A stretch of DNA of 64,000 nucleotides from Xylocopa sonorina (GCF_050948175.1 NW_027490111.1:992001-1056000); one strand, 5' to 3'; shown: positions 1 to 12,656, counted from the first letter of the stretch. Notes: generated by a model not told the origin, from the letters alone. Program-made: numbers and translations.

Positions 1-356
1 ACCTAACCATGAAACATAGAAATGAGATGCGATATCGCGTTTTAAGAAGCATTAGAAAGCTATTGCTACGATACGTAGACATCTGCAAACGCTATTTCCT
101 AGCGAGGAAGTATCGCATTTACATTCATTTGAAGTGTAGACGAGGAATACAAAACACTTCGCAAATCATGTTATATCTTACCATGAAACATAGAAATGAG
201 CTGCGATATCGCGTTTTAAGAATCATATGATCTCTATTGCTACGATACGTAGACATCTGCAATCGCTATTTCCTAACAAGGAAATGTCGCATTCATATTC
301 ATTTGAAGTGTGGACGAGGAATACAAAACACTTCGCAATGAATATTATATCTTACC
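1..356 (+). repeat. Two class A monomers at the left edge
   Basis: These two 174-bp units (the first preceded by 8 bases of the previous unit) have private changes: TGATCTC near 228, AACAAGGAAATG near 277, and a GTGTGGACGAGG variant near 310. The first unit repeats a form seen again near 2097-2270. Nothing other than satellite is present. Confidence 0.85.
9..182 (+). repeat. Representative 174-bp monomer (class A)
   Basis: Numbered from the A of ATGAAACATAG as base 1. This monomer has 33 G, 31 C and 10 CpG. Landmarks are the palindrome GCGATATCGC at bases 21-30, TACGTA at 64-69, a near-palindrome at 88-101 that is the perfect 14-bp TTCCTTGCAAGGAA in many other monomers, CATTTACATTCATTTGAA in the middle, and CACTTCGCAAATCAT near the end. 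The frame starting at base 1 has no stop over its 58 codons. Class A monomers carry GCGATATCGC and GAAATGAG. Class B monomers carry GCAATATCTCG, GATATGAG and TGCTTCGATAC instead. Confidence 0.95.
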
Positions 357-2330
357 ATGAAACATAGAAATGAGATGCGATATCGCGTTTTAAGAAGCAT
401 TAGAAAGCTATTGCTACGATACGTAGACATCTGCAGACGCTATTTCCTAGCGAGGAAGTATCGCATTTACATTCAGTTGAAGTGTAGACGAGGAATACAT
501 GATACTTCGCAAATCATATTATATCTTACCATGAAACATAGAAATGATATGCGATATCGCGATTTAAGAATCATATGAACTCTATTGCTACGATACGTAG
601 ACATCTGCAATCGCTATTTCCTAGCAAGGAAGTGTCGCATTTACATTCATTTGAAGTGTAGACGAGGAATGCATAACACTTCGCAATGAATATTATATCT
701 TATCATGAAACATAGATATGAGATGCAATATTTCGTTCTAAGAAGCATTTGAACTGTATTGCTTCGATACGTAGACATCTGCAAACGCTATTTCCTTGCA
801 AGGAAGTGTCGCATTTACATTCATTTGAAGTGTAGACGAGGAATACATGATACTTCGCAAATCATATCATATCTTACCATGAAACATAGAAATGAGATGC
901 GATATTGCGTTTTAAGAAACTTTAGAACACTAGTGCTACGATACGTAGACATTTGCAAACGCTATTTCCTAGCAAAGAAGTGTCGCATTTACATTCATTT
1001 GAATCGTAGACGAGGAATGCATAACACTTCGCAATGAATATTATATCTTACCATGAAACATAGAAATGAGATGCGATAACGCGTTTTAAGAAGCATTAGA
1101 AAGCTATTGCTACGATACGTAGACATCTGCAAACGCTATTTCCTAGCGAGGAAGTATCGCATTTACATTCATTTGAAGTGTAGACGAGGAATACATGACA
1201 CTTCGCAAATCATATTATGTCATACCATGAAACATAGAAATGAGATGCGATATCGCGTTTTAAGAATCATAAGAACTCTATTGCTACGATACGTAGACAT
1301 CTGCAAATGCTATTTCCTTGCAAGGAAGTGTCGCATTTACATTCATTTGAAGTGTGGACGAGGAATACATGATACTTCGCAAATCATATTATATCTTACC
1401 ATGAAACATAGAAATGAGATGCGATATCGCGTTTTAAGAAGCATTTGAACTCTATTGCTACGGTACGTAGACATTTGCAAACGCTATTTCCTAGCAAAGA
1501 AGTGTCGCATTTACATTCATTTGAAGTGTAGGCGAGGAATACATAACACTTCGCAAATCATATTATATCTTAACATGAAACATAGAAATGAGATGCGATA
1601 TCGCGTTTTAAGAAGCGTTAGAACTCTGTTCCTACGATACCTAGACATCTGCAGACGCTATTTCCTAGCAAGGAAGTGTCGCATTTACATTCATTTGAAG
1701 TGTAGACGAGGAATACATGACACTTCGCAAATCAAATTATGTCTTACCATGAAACATAGAAATGAGATGCGATATCGCGTTTTAAGAATCATAAGAACTC
1801 TATTGCTACGATACGTAGACTTCTGCAAACGCTATTTCGTTGCAAGGATATGTCACATTTACAATCATTTGAAGTGTAGACGAGGAATACATGATACTTC
1901 GCAAATCATATTATATCTTACCATGAAACATAGAAATGAGATGCGATATCGCCTTTTAAGAGTCATAAAAACTCTATCGCTACGATACGTAGACATCTGC
2001 AAACGCTATTTCCTTGCAAGGAAGTGTCGCATTTACATTCATTTGATTCGTAGACGAGGAATGCATAACACTTCGCAATGAATATTATATCTTACCATGA
2101 AACATAGAAATGAGATGCGATATCGCGTTTTAAGGAGCATTAGAAAGCTATTGCTACGATACGTAGACATCTGCAAACGCTATTTCCTAGCGAGGATGTA
2201 TCGCATTCACATTCATTTGAAGTGTAGACGAGGAATACAAAACACTTCGCAAATCATGTTATATCTTACCATGAAACATAGAAATGAGATGCGATATCGC
2301 GTTTTAAGAATCATATGAACTCTATTGCTA
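357..2330 (+). repeat. Older copy of the segment at 5403-7376 (offset 5046 bp, 29 monomers)
   Basis: Monomer order and diagnostic variants match 5403-7376 and, through the 3256-bp duplication, 8659-10632. The offset is 5046 bp, exactly 29 x 174. Shared marks include AACTTTAGAACACTAGTGC near 920, TATGTCATACCATG near 1207, CTGTTCCTACGATACC near 1626 and ACAATCATTTG near 1861. Scattered substitutions separate the copies, such as CAGTTGAAG near 474 against CATTTGAAG. They are more numerous than between the two 3256-bp units, so this copy is the older one. Confidence 0.8.
1455..2081 (+). other. Longest open frame in the satellite (208 codons), probably not a gene
   Basis: This is the longest stop-free run on the forward strand, spanning about 3.6 monomers. 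Near-identical runs lie at 6501-7127 and 9757-10383. The conceptual peptide is a 58-residue repeat rich in Arg, Lys, Ile and Leu with units like MKHRNEMRYRVLR and CRRGIHNTSQ. It begins inside a monomer at a TTG-type start and ends at the TGA made by the common GCAATGAAT variant. There is no ribosome-binding site, intron signal or poly(A) context distinct from every other monomer. It is open because 174 is divisible by three. I see no protein family resemblance. Confidence 0.85.
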
Positions 2331-4090
2331 CGATACGTAGATATCTGCAATCGCTATTTCCTAACAAGGAAGTGTCGCACTTACATTCATTTTAAGTGTA
2401 GACGAGGAATACATGATACTTCGCAAATCATATTATATCTTACCATGAAACATAGAAATGAGATCCGATATCGATTTTTAAGAAGCATTAGAACACTGTT
2501 GCTACGATATGTAGACATTTGCAAACGCTATTTCCTAGCAAGGAAGTGTCGCATTTACATTCATTTGAAGTGTAGACGAGGAATACATAACACTTCGCAA
2601 ATCATATTATATCTTACCATGAAACATAGAAATGAGATGCGATATCGCGTTTTAAGAAGCGTTAGAACTCTATTGCTACGATACGTAGACATCTGCAAAC
2701 GCTGTTTCCTAGCGAGGAAGTGTCGCATTCACATTCATTTGAAGTGTAGACGAGGAATACATGATACTTCGCAAATCATATTATATCTTACCATGAAACA
2801 TAGAAATGAGATGCGATATCGCGTTTTAAGAAGAATTAGAACAGTATTGCTACGATAGGTAGACATTTGCAAACGCTATTTCCTAGCGAGGAAGTGTCGC
2901 ATTTACATTCATTTGATTCGTAGACGAGGAATGCATAACACTTCGCAATGAATATTATGTCTTACCATGAAACATAGAAATGAGATGCGATATCGCGTTT
3001 TAAGAAGCATTAGAAAGCTATTGCTACGATACGTAGACATCTGCAAACGCTACTTTCTAGCGAGGAAGTATCGCATTTACATTCATTTGAAGGGTAGACG
3101 AGGAATACATAACACTTCGCAAATCATGTTATATCTTACCATGAAACATAGAAATGAGATGCGATATCGCGTTTTAAGAATCATATGAACTCTATTGCTG
3201 CGATACGTAGACATCTGCAATCGCTATTTCCTAGCAAGGAAGTGTCGCATTTACGTTCATTTGAAGTGTAGACGAGGAATACATGATACTTCGCAAATCA
3301 TATTATATCTTACCATGAAACATAGAAATGAGATGCGATATCGCGTTTTAAGAAGCATTGGAACACTGTTGCTACGATATGTAGACATTTGCAAACGCTA
3401 TTTCCTAGCAAGGAAGTGTCGCATTTACATTCATTTGAAGTGTAGACGAGGAATACATAACACTTCGCAAATCATGTTATATCTTACCATGAAACATAGA
3501 AATGAGGTGCAATATCGCATTTTAAGAAACATAAGAACTCTATTGCTACGATACGTAGACTTCTGCAAACGCTATTTCCTTGCAAGGAAGTGTCGCATTT
3601 ACATTCATTTGAATCGTAGACGAGGAATGCATAACACTTCGCAATGAATATTATATCTTATCAGGAAATATAGATATGAGATGCAATATCTCGTTTTAAG
3701 AAGCATTTGAACTCTATTGCTTCGATACGTAGACATCTGCAAACGCTATTTCCTAGCAAGGAAGTGTCGCATTTACATTCATTTGAAGTGTAGGCGAGGA
3801 ATACATAACACTTCGCAAATCATATTATATCTTACCATGAAACATAGAAATGAGATGCGATATCGCGTTTTAAGAAGCGTTAGAACTCTATTGCTACGAT
3901 ACGTAGACATCTGCAAACGCTATCTCCTAGCGAGGAAGTATCGCATTTACATTCATTTGAAGTGTAGACGAGGAATACATAACACTTCGCAAATCATGTT
4001 ATATCTTACCATGAAACATAGAAGTGAGATGCGATATCGCGTTTTAAGAAGCATTTGAACTCTATTGCTTCGATACGTAGACATCTGCAA
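2331..4090 (+). repeat. Diverged satellite monomers, mixed class A and B
   Basis: About ten 174-bp monomers. Variants include a TAG at the GATAGGTAG site near 2854, an AAGGGTAGACG change near 3090, and a class B monomer around 3640-3720 (TATCAGGAAATATAGATATG, then GCAATATCTCG). A segment near 3195-3490 resembles 2325-2620, so short local duplication is likely. No other element is seen. Confidence 0.85.
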
Positions 4091-4786
4091 ATGCTATTTC
4101 CTTGCAAGGAAGTGTCGCATTTACATTCATTTGAAGTGTAGGCGAGGAATACATAACACTTCGCAATGAATATTACATGTTATCATGAAACATTGAAATG
4201 AGATGCGATATCGCGTTTTAAGAAGCATTAGAAAGCTATTGCTACGATACGTATACATCTGCAAACGCTATTTCCTAGCGAGGCAGTATCGCATTCACAT
4301 TCATTTGAAGTGTAGACGAGGAATACATAACACTTCGCAAATCATGTTATATCTTACCATGAAACATAGAAATGAGATGCGATATCGCGTTCTAAGAATC
4401 ATAAGAACTCTATTGCTACGATACCTAGACATCTGCAAACGCTATTTCCTTGCAAGGAAGTGTCGCATTTACATTCATTTGAAGTGTAGGCGAGGAATAC
4501 ATAACACTTCGCAATGAATATTACATGTTATCATGAAACATTGAAATGAGATGCGATATCGCGTTTTAAGAAGCATTAGAAAGCTATTGCTACGATACGT
4601 ATACATCTGCAAACGCTATTTCCTAGCGAGGCAGTATCGCATTCACATTCATTTGAAGTGTAGACGAGGAATACATAACACTTCGCAAATCATGTTATAT
4701 CTTACCATGAAACATAGAAATGAGATGCGATATCGCGTTTTAAGAATCATAAGAACTCTATTGCTACGATACCTAGACATCTGCAA
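4091..4786 (+). repeat. 348-bp two-monomer unit duplicated in tandem
   Basis: Copies at about 4091-4438 and 4439-4786. Both carry rare marks: TTACATGTTATCATG, CATTGAAATGAG, GATACGTATACATC and GCGAGGCAGTATC. I noted only two differences between the diagnostic parts: GTTCTAAG against GTTTTAAG near 4390/4738, and CCTTGCAAGG against CCTCGCAAGG near 4449/4797. The second copy is also the start of the 3256-bp unit. Confidence 0.85.
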
Positions 4787-7688
4787 ACGCTATTTCCTCG
4801 CAAGGAAGTGTCGCATTTACATTCATTTGAATCGTAGACGAGGAATGCATAACACATCGCAATGAATATTATATCTTATCAGGAAACATAAATATGAGAT
4901 GCAATATCTCGTTTTAAGAAGCATTTGAACTCTATTGCTTCGATACGTAGACATCTGCAAACGCTATTTCCTAGCAAGGAAGTGTCGCATTTACATTCAT
5001 TTGAAGTGTAGACGAGGAATACATAACACTTCGCAAATCATATTATATCTTACCATGAAACATAGAAATGAGATGCGATATCGCGTTTTAAGAAGCATTA
5101 GAACTCTATTGCTACGATACGTAGACTTCTGCAATCGCTATTTCCTAGCAAGGAAGTGTCGCATTTACATTCATTTGAATCGTAGGCGAGGAATGCGTAA
5201 CACTTCGCAATGAATATTATATCTTATCATGAAACATAGATATGAGATGCGATATCGCGTTTTAAGAAGCATTAGAACACTATTGCTACGATAGGTAAAC
5301 ATTTGCAAACGCTATTTCCTAGCGAGGAAGTGTCGCATTTACATTCATTTGAATCGTAGACGAGGAATGCATAACACTTCGCAATGAATATTATATCTTA
5401 CCATGAAACATAGAAATGAGATGCGATATCGCGTTTTAAGAAGCATTAGAAAGCTATTGCTACGATACGCAGACATCTGCAGACGCTATTTCCTAGCGAG
5501 GAAGTATCGCATTTACATTCATTTGAAGTGTAGACGAGGAATACATGATACTTCGCAAATCATATTATATCTTACCATGAAACATAGAAATGATATGCGA
5601 TATCGCGTTTTAAGAGTCATATGAACTCTATTGCTACGATACGTAGACATCTGCAATCGCTATTTCCTAGCAAGGAAGTGTCGCATTTACATTCATTTGA
5701 AGTGTAGACGAGGAATGCATAACACTTCGCAATGAATATTATATCTTATCATGAAACATAGATATGAGATGCAATATTTCGTTCTAAGAAGCATTTGAAC
5801 TGTATTGCTTCGATACGTAGACATCTGCAAACGCTATTTCCTTGCAAGGAAGTATCGCATTTACATTCATTTGAAGTGTAGACGAGGAATACATGATACT
5901 TCGCAAATCATATCATATCTTACCATGAAACATAGAAATGAGATGCGATATCGCGTTTTAAGAAACTTTAGAACACTAGTGCTACGATACGTAGACATTT
6001 GCTAACGCTATTTCCTAGCAAAGAAGTGTCGCATTTACATTCATTTGAATCGTAGACGAGGAATGCATAACACTTCGCAATGAATATTATATCTTACCAT
6101 GAAACATAGAAATGAGATGCGATATCGCGTTTTAAGAAGCATTAGAAAGCTATTGCTACGATACGTAGACATCTGCAAACGCTATTTCCTAGCGAGGAAG
6201 TATCGCATTTACATTCATTTGAAGTGTAGACGAGGAATACATGACACTTCGCAAATCATATTATGTCATACCATGAAACATAGAAATGAGATGCGATATC
6301 GCGTTTTAAGAATCATAAGAACTCTATTGCTACGATACGTAGACATCTGCAAATGCTATTTCCTTGCAAGGAAGTGTCGCATTTACATTCATTTGAAGTG
6401 TGGACGAGGAATACATGATACTTCGCAAATCATATTATATCTTACCATGAAACATAGAAATGAGATGCGATATCGCGTTTTAAGAAGCATTTGAACTCTA
6501 TTGCTACGGTACGTAGACATTTGCAAACGCTATTTCCTAGCAAAGAAGTGTCGCATTTACATTCATTTGAAGTGTAGGCGTGGAATACATAACACTTCGC
6601 AAATCATATTATATCTTAACATGAAACATAGAAATGAGATGCGATATCGCGTTTTAAGAAGCGTTAGAACTCTGTTCCTACGATACCTAGACATCTGCAG
6701 ACGCTATTTCCTAGCAAGGAAGTGTCGCATTTACATTCATTTGAAGTGTAGACGAGGAATACATGACACTTCGCAAATCATATTATGTCTTACCATGAAA
6801 CATAGAAATGAGATGCGATATCGCGTTTTAAGAATCATAAGAACTCTATTGCTACGATACGTAGACTTCTGCAAACGCTATTTCGTTGCAAGGAAATGTC
6901 ACATTTACAATCATTTGAAGTGTAGACGAGGAACACATAACACTTCGCATATCACATTATACCTTACCATGAAACATCGAAATGAGATGCGATATCGCCT
7001 TTTAAGAGTCATAAAAACTCTATCGCTACGATACGTAGACATCTGCAAACGCTATTTCCTTGCAAGGAAGTGTCGCATTTACATTCATTTGATTCGTAGA
7101 CGAGGAATGCATAACACTTCGCAATGAATATTATATCTTACCATGAAACATAGAAATGAGATGCGATATCGCGTTTTAAGGAGCATTAGAAAGCTATTGC
7201 TACGATACGTAGACATCTGCAAACGCTATTTCCTAGCGAGGAAGTATCGCATTTACATTCATTTGAAGTGTAGACGAGGAATACATAACACTTCGCAAAT
7301 CATGTTATATCTTACCATGACACATAGAAATGAGATGCGATATCGCGTTTTAAGAATCATACGAACTCTATTGCTACGATACGTAGACATCTGCAAACGC
7401 TATTTCCTAGCAAAGAAGCTAATGAATATTATATCTTATAAGGAAACATAGATATGAGATGCAATATCTCGTTTTAAGAAGCATCTGAACTCTATTGCTT
7501 CGATACGTAGACATCTGCAAACGCTATTTCCTTGCAAGGAAGTGTCGCATTTACATTCATTTGAAGTGTAGACGAGGAATACATAACACTTCGCAAATCA
7601 TATTATATCTTACCATGAAACATAGAAATGAGATGCGACATCGCGTTCTAAGAAGCATTAGAACTCTACTGCTACGATAGGTAGACAT
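4433..7688 (+). repeat. Higher-order repeat, 3256 bp, unit 1
   Basis: This block is repeated directly next to itself at an offset of 3256 bp, with every diagnostic variant in the same order. The length is 19 monomers less 50 bp; the shortfall is the truncated monomer near 7420. By eye I found three differences from unit 2: GCGTAACAC against GCATAACAC near 5189/8445, GCTAACGC against GCAAACGC near 6003/9259, and AACTCTACTGC against AACACTACTGC near 7664/10920. Such similarity indicates a very recent duplication. Confidence 0.93.
7321..7444 (+). repeat. Truncated monomer (50 bp short), first copy
   Basis: After CTAGCAAAGAAG the sequence jumps through CT directly to AATGAATATTATATC at 7419-7421. 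The usual 52 bases from TGTCGCATTT to CACTTCGC are gone and two bases remain in their place, leaving a net loss of 50 bp. No flanking direct repeat beyond one or two bases is visible, so end joining or replication slippage is a possible cause. The preceding ATG is mutated to ATGACACATAG. Confidence 0.9.
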
Positions 7689-10600
7689 TTGCAAACGCTA
7701 TTTCCTTGCAAGGAAGTGTCGCATTTACATTCATTTGAAGTGTAGGCGAGGAATACATAACACTTCGCAATGAATATTACATGTTATCATGAAACATTGA
7801 AATGAGATGCGATATCGCGTTTTAAGAAGCATTAGAAAGCTATTGCTACGATACGTATACATCTGCAAACGCTATTTCCTAGCGAGGCAGTATCGCATTC
7901 ACATTCATTTGAAGTGTAGACGAGGAATACATAACACTTCGCAAATCATGTTATATCTTACCATGAAACATAGAAATGAGATGCGATATCGCGTTTTAAG
8001 AATCATAAGAACTCTATTGCTACGATACCTAGACATCTGCAAACGCTATTTCCTCGCAAGGAAGTGTCGCATTTACATTCATTTGAATCGTAGACGAGGA
8101 ATGCATAACACATCGCAATGAATATTATATCTTATCAGGAAACATAAATATGAGATGCAATATCTCGTTTTAAGAAGCATTTGAACTCTATTGCTTCGAT
8201 ACGTAGACATCTGCAAACGCTATTTCCTAGCAAGGAAGTGTCGCATTTACATTCATTTGAAGTGTAGACGAGGAATACATAACACTTCGCAAATCATATT
8301 ATATCTTACCATGAAACATAGAAATGAGATGCGATATCGCGTTTTAAGAAGCATTAGAACTCTATTGCTACGATACGTAGACTTCTGCAATCGCTATTTC
8401 CTAGCAAGGAAGTGTCGCATTTACATTCATTTGAATCGTAGGCGAGGAATGCATAACACTTCGCAATGAATATTATATCTTATCATGAAACATAGATATG
8501 AGATGCGATATCGCGTTTTAAGAAGCATTAGAACACTATTGCTACGATAGGTAAACATTTGCAAACGCTATTTCCTAGCGAGGAAGTGTCGCATTTACAT
8601 TCATTTGAATCGTAGACGAGGAATGCATAACACTTCGCAATGAATATTATATCTTACCATGAAACATAGAAATGAGATGCGATATCGCGTTTTAAGAAGC
8701 ATTAGAAAGCTATTGCTACGATACGCAGACATCTGCAGACGCTATTTCCTAGCGAGGAAGTATCGCATTTACATTCATTTGAAGTGTAGACGAGGAATAC
8801 ATGATACTTCGCAAATCATATTATATCTTACCATGAAACATAGAAATGATATGCGATATCGCGTTTTAAGAGTCATATGAACTCTATTGCTACGATACGT
8901 AGACATCTGCAATCGCTATTTCCTAGCAAGGAAGTGTCGCATTTACATTCATTTGAAGTGTAGACGAGGAATGCATAACACTTCGCAATGAATATTATAT
9001 CTTATCATGAAACATAGATATGAGATGCAATATTTCGTTCTAAGAAGCATTTGAACTGTATTGCTTCGATACGTAGACATCTGCAAACGCTATTTCCTTG
9101 CAAGGAAGTATCGCATTTACATTCATTTGAAGTGTAGACGAGGAATACATGATACTTCGCAAATCATATCATATCTTACCATGAAACATAGAAATGAGAT
9201 GCGATATCGCGTTTTAAGAAACTTTAGAACACTAGTGCTACGATACGTAGACATTTGCAAACGCTATTTCCTAGCAAAGAAGTGTCGCATTTACATTCAT
9301 TTGAATCGTAGACGAGGAATGCATAACACTTCGCAATGAATATTATATCTTACCATGAAACATAGAAATGAGATGCGATATCGCGTTTTAAGAAGCATTA
9401 GAAAGCTATTGCTACGATACGTAGACATCTGCAAACGCTATTTCCTAGCGAGGAAGTATCGCATTTACATTCATTTGAAGTGTAGACGAGGAATACATGA
9501 CACTTCGCAAATCATATTATGTCATACCATGAAACATAGAAATGAGATGCGATATCGCGTTTTAAGAATCATAAGAACTCTATTGCTACGATACGTAGAC
9601 ATCTGCAAATGCTATTTCCTTGCAAGGAAGTGTCGCATTTACATTCATTTGAAGTGTGGACGAGGAATACATGATACTTCGCAAATCATATTATATCTTA
9701 CCATGAAACATAGAAATGAGATGCGATATCGCGTTTTAAGAAGCATTTGAACTCTATTGCTACGGTACGTAGACATTTGCAAACGCTATTTCCTAGCAAA
9801 GAAGTGTCGCATTTACATTCATTTGAAGTGTAGGCGTGGAATACATAACACTTCGCAAATCATATTATATCTTAACATGAAACATAGAAATGAGATGCGA
9901 TATCGCGTTTTAAGAAGCGTTAGAACTCTGTTCCTACGATACCTAGACATCTGCAGACGCTATTTCCTAGCAAGGAAGTGTCGCATTTACATTCATTTGA
10001 AGTGTAGACGAGGAATACATGACACTTCGCAAATCATATTATGTCTTACCATGAAACATAGAAATGAGATGCGATATCGCGTTTTAAGAATCATAAGAAC
10101 TCTATTGCTACGATACGTAGACTTCTGCAAACGCTATTTCGTTGCAAGGAAATGTCACATTTACAATCATTTGAAGTGTAGACGAGGAACACATAACACT
10201 TCGCATATCACATTATACCTTACCATGAAACATCGAAATGAGATGCGATATCGCCTTTTAAGAGTCATAAAAACTCTATCGCTACGATACGTAGACATCT
10301 GCAAACGCTATTTCCTTGCAAGGAAGTGTCGCATTTACATTCATTTGATTCGTAGACGAGGAATGCATAACACTTCGCAATGAATATTATATCTTACCAT
10401 GAAACATAGAAATGAGATGCGATATCGCGTTTTAAGGAGCATTAGAAAGCTATTGCTACGATACGTAGACATCTGCAAACGCTATTTCCTAGCGAGGAAG
10501 TATCGCATTTACATTCATTTGAAGTGTAGACGAGGAATACATAACACTTCGCAAATCATGTTATATCTTACCATGACACATAGAAATGAGATGCGATATC

Positions 10601-10944
10601 GCGTTTTAAGAATCATACGAACTCTATTGCTACGATACGTAGACATCTGCAAACGCTATTTCCTAGCAAAGAAGCTAATGAATATTATATCTTATAAGGA
10701 AACATAGATATGAGATGCAATATCTCGTTTTAAGAAGCATCTGAACTCTATTGCTTCGATACGTAGACATCTGCAAACGCTATTTCCTTGCAAGGAAGTG
10801 TCGCATTTACATTCATTTGAAGTGTAGACGAGGAATACATAACACTTCGCAAATCATATTATATCTTACCATGAAACATAGAAATGAGATGCGACATCGC
10901 GTTCTAAGAAGCATTAGAACACTACTGCTACGATAGGTAGACAT
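7689..10944 (+). repeat. Higher-order repeat, 3256 bp, unit 2
   Basis: Direct tandem copy of 4433-7688. The similarity continues to about 11000, where GTAGACGAGG replaces the GTAGGCGAGG that follows unit 1. The copy includes the same truncated monomer and the same class B positions. Because the two units are adjacent and nearly identical, this join is also a place where an assembly could collapse or expand copies. Confidence 0.93.
10577..10700 (+). repeat. Truncated monomer (50 bp short), second copy
   Basis: Identical junction to 7419-7421, shifted by 3256 bp to 10675-10677. The deletion arose once and was then duplicated with its surroundings. It is a convenient marker for this higher-order unit. 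Confidence 0.9.
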
Positions 10945-12656
10945 TTGCAAACGCTATTTCCTTGCAAGGAAGTGTCGCATTTACATTCATTTGAAGTGTA
11001 GACGAGGAATACATAACACTTCGCAAATCATATTATATCTTACCATGAAACATAGAAATGAGATACGATATCGCGTTTTAAGAATCATAGGAACTCTATT
11101 GCTACGATACGTAGACATCTGCAAACGCTATTTCCTAGCAAAGAAGTGTCGCATTTACATTCATTTGAAGTGTAGACGAGGTATACATAACACTTCGCAA
11201 ATCATATTATATCTTACCATGAAACATAGAAATGAGATGCGATATCGCGTTTTAAGAATCATAGGAACTCTATTGCTCTGATACGTAGACATCTGCAAAC
11301 GCTATTTCCTTGCAAGCAAGTGTCGCATTTACATTCATTTGAATCGTAGACAAGGAATACATAACACTTCGCAAATCATGTTATATCTTACCATGAAACA
11401 TAGAAATGAGATGCGATATCGCGTCTTAAGAATCATATGAACTCTATTGCTACGAGACGTAGACATCTGCAAACGCTATTTCCTTGCAAGGAAGTGTCGC
11501 ATTTACATTCATTTGAAGTGTAGACGAGGAATACATAACACTTCGCAAATCATATTATATCTTACCATGAAACATAGAAATGAGATTCGATATCGCGTTT
11601 TAAGAAGCATTAAAAAGCTATTGCTACGATACGTAGACATCTGCAAACGCTATTTCCTAGTGAGGAAGTATCGCATTCACATTCATTTGAAGTGTAGACG
11701 AGGAATACATGATACTTCGCAAATCATGTTATATCTTACCATGAAACATAGAAATGAGATGCGATATCGCGTTTTAAGAATCATATGAACCCTATTGCTA
11801 CGATACGTAGACATATGCAATCGCTATTTCCTTGCAAGGAAGTGTCGCATTTACTTTCATTTGAAGTGTAGACGAGGAATACATAACACTTCGCAAATCA
11901 TATTATATCTTACCATGAAACATGGAAGTGAGATGCGATATCGCGTTTTAAGAAGCATTAGAACTCTATTGCTACGATACCTAGTAATCTGCAGACGCTT
12001 ATTTCCTAGCAAGGAAGTGTCGCATTTACATTCATTTGAAGTGTAGACGAGGAATACATGATACTTCGCAAATCATATTATATCTTACCATGAAAGATGG
12101 AAATGAGATGCGATATCGCGTTTTAAGAAGCATTAGAACTCTATTGCTACGATACGTAGACATCTGCAAACGCTATTTCCTAGCGAGGAAGTGTCGCATT
12201 CACATTCATTTGAATTGTAGACGACGAATACATGACACTTCGCAAATCATATTATATCTTACCATGAAACGCAGAAATGAGATGCAATATAGCGTTTTAA
12301 GAATCATAAGAACTCTATTGCTACGATACGTAGACATCTGCAAACGCTATTTCCTTGCATGGAAGTGTCGCATTTACATTCATTTGAATCGTAGACGAGG
12401 AAAGCATAACACTTCGCAATGAATATTATATCTTACCATGAAACATAGAAATGAGGTGCGATATCTCGTTCTAAGAGGCATTAGAAATCTATTGCTACGA
12501 TACGTTGACATCTGCAAACGCTATTTCCTTGCAAGGAAGTGCGCATTTACATTTAGTTGATGTGTAGACGAGGAATACATAACACTTCGCAAATCATATT
12601 ATATCTTACCATGAAACATAGAAATGAGATACGATATCGCGTTTTAAGAAGCATTA
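10945..12656 (+). repeat. Satellite monomers, mixed, with first GTGCGCATT subtype
   Basis: About ten monomers. Marks include the ATCATAGGAACTC form near 11085 and 11262, a TGCTCTGATACG change near 11275, CTAGTAATCTGCAGACGCTT near 11982, and a unit near 12190 with GAATTGTAGACGACGAATAC. A monomer near 12540 has the GTGCGCATT one-base deletion plus TTTAGTTGATGTG. The 11.7-12.5 kb part recurs at 34.8-35.7 kb with an offset of 23121 bp. Confidence 0.85.

Noticed and set aside
9..30. ATG of ATGAAACATAG as a conserved translation start
   Set aside because: It is often mutated (CAGGAAAC, CGGGAAAC, CACGAAAC, ATAAAAC) with no effect on the surrounding repeat, and no upstream signal accompanies it.
1455..2081. 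A 208-codon forward open frame, with similar frames throughout, as a repetitive protein gene
   Set aside because: The frames are repeats of the same 58-codon monomer and end at satellite stop variants. They have no gene-like flanks and are broken by the one-base indels common in the array.
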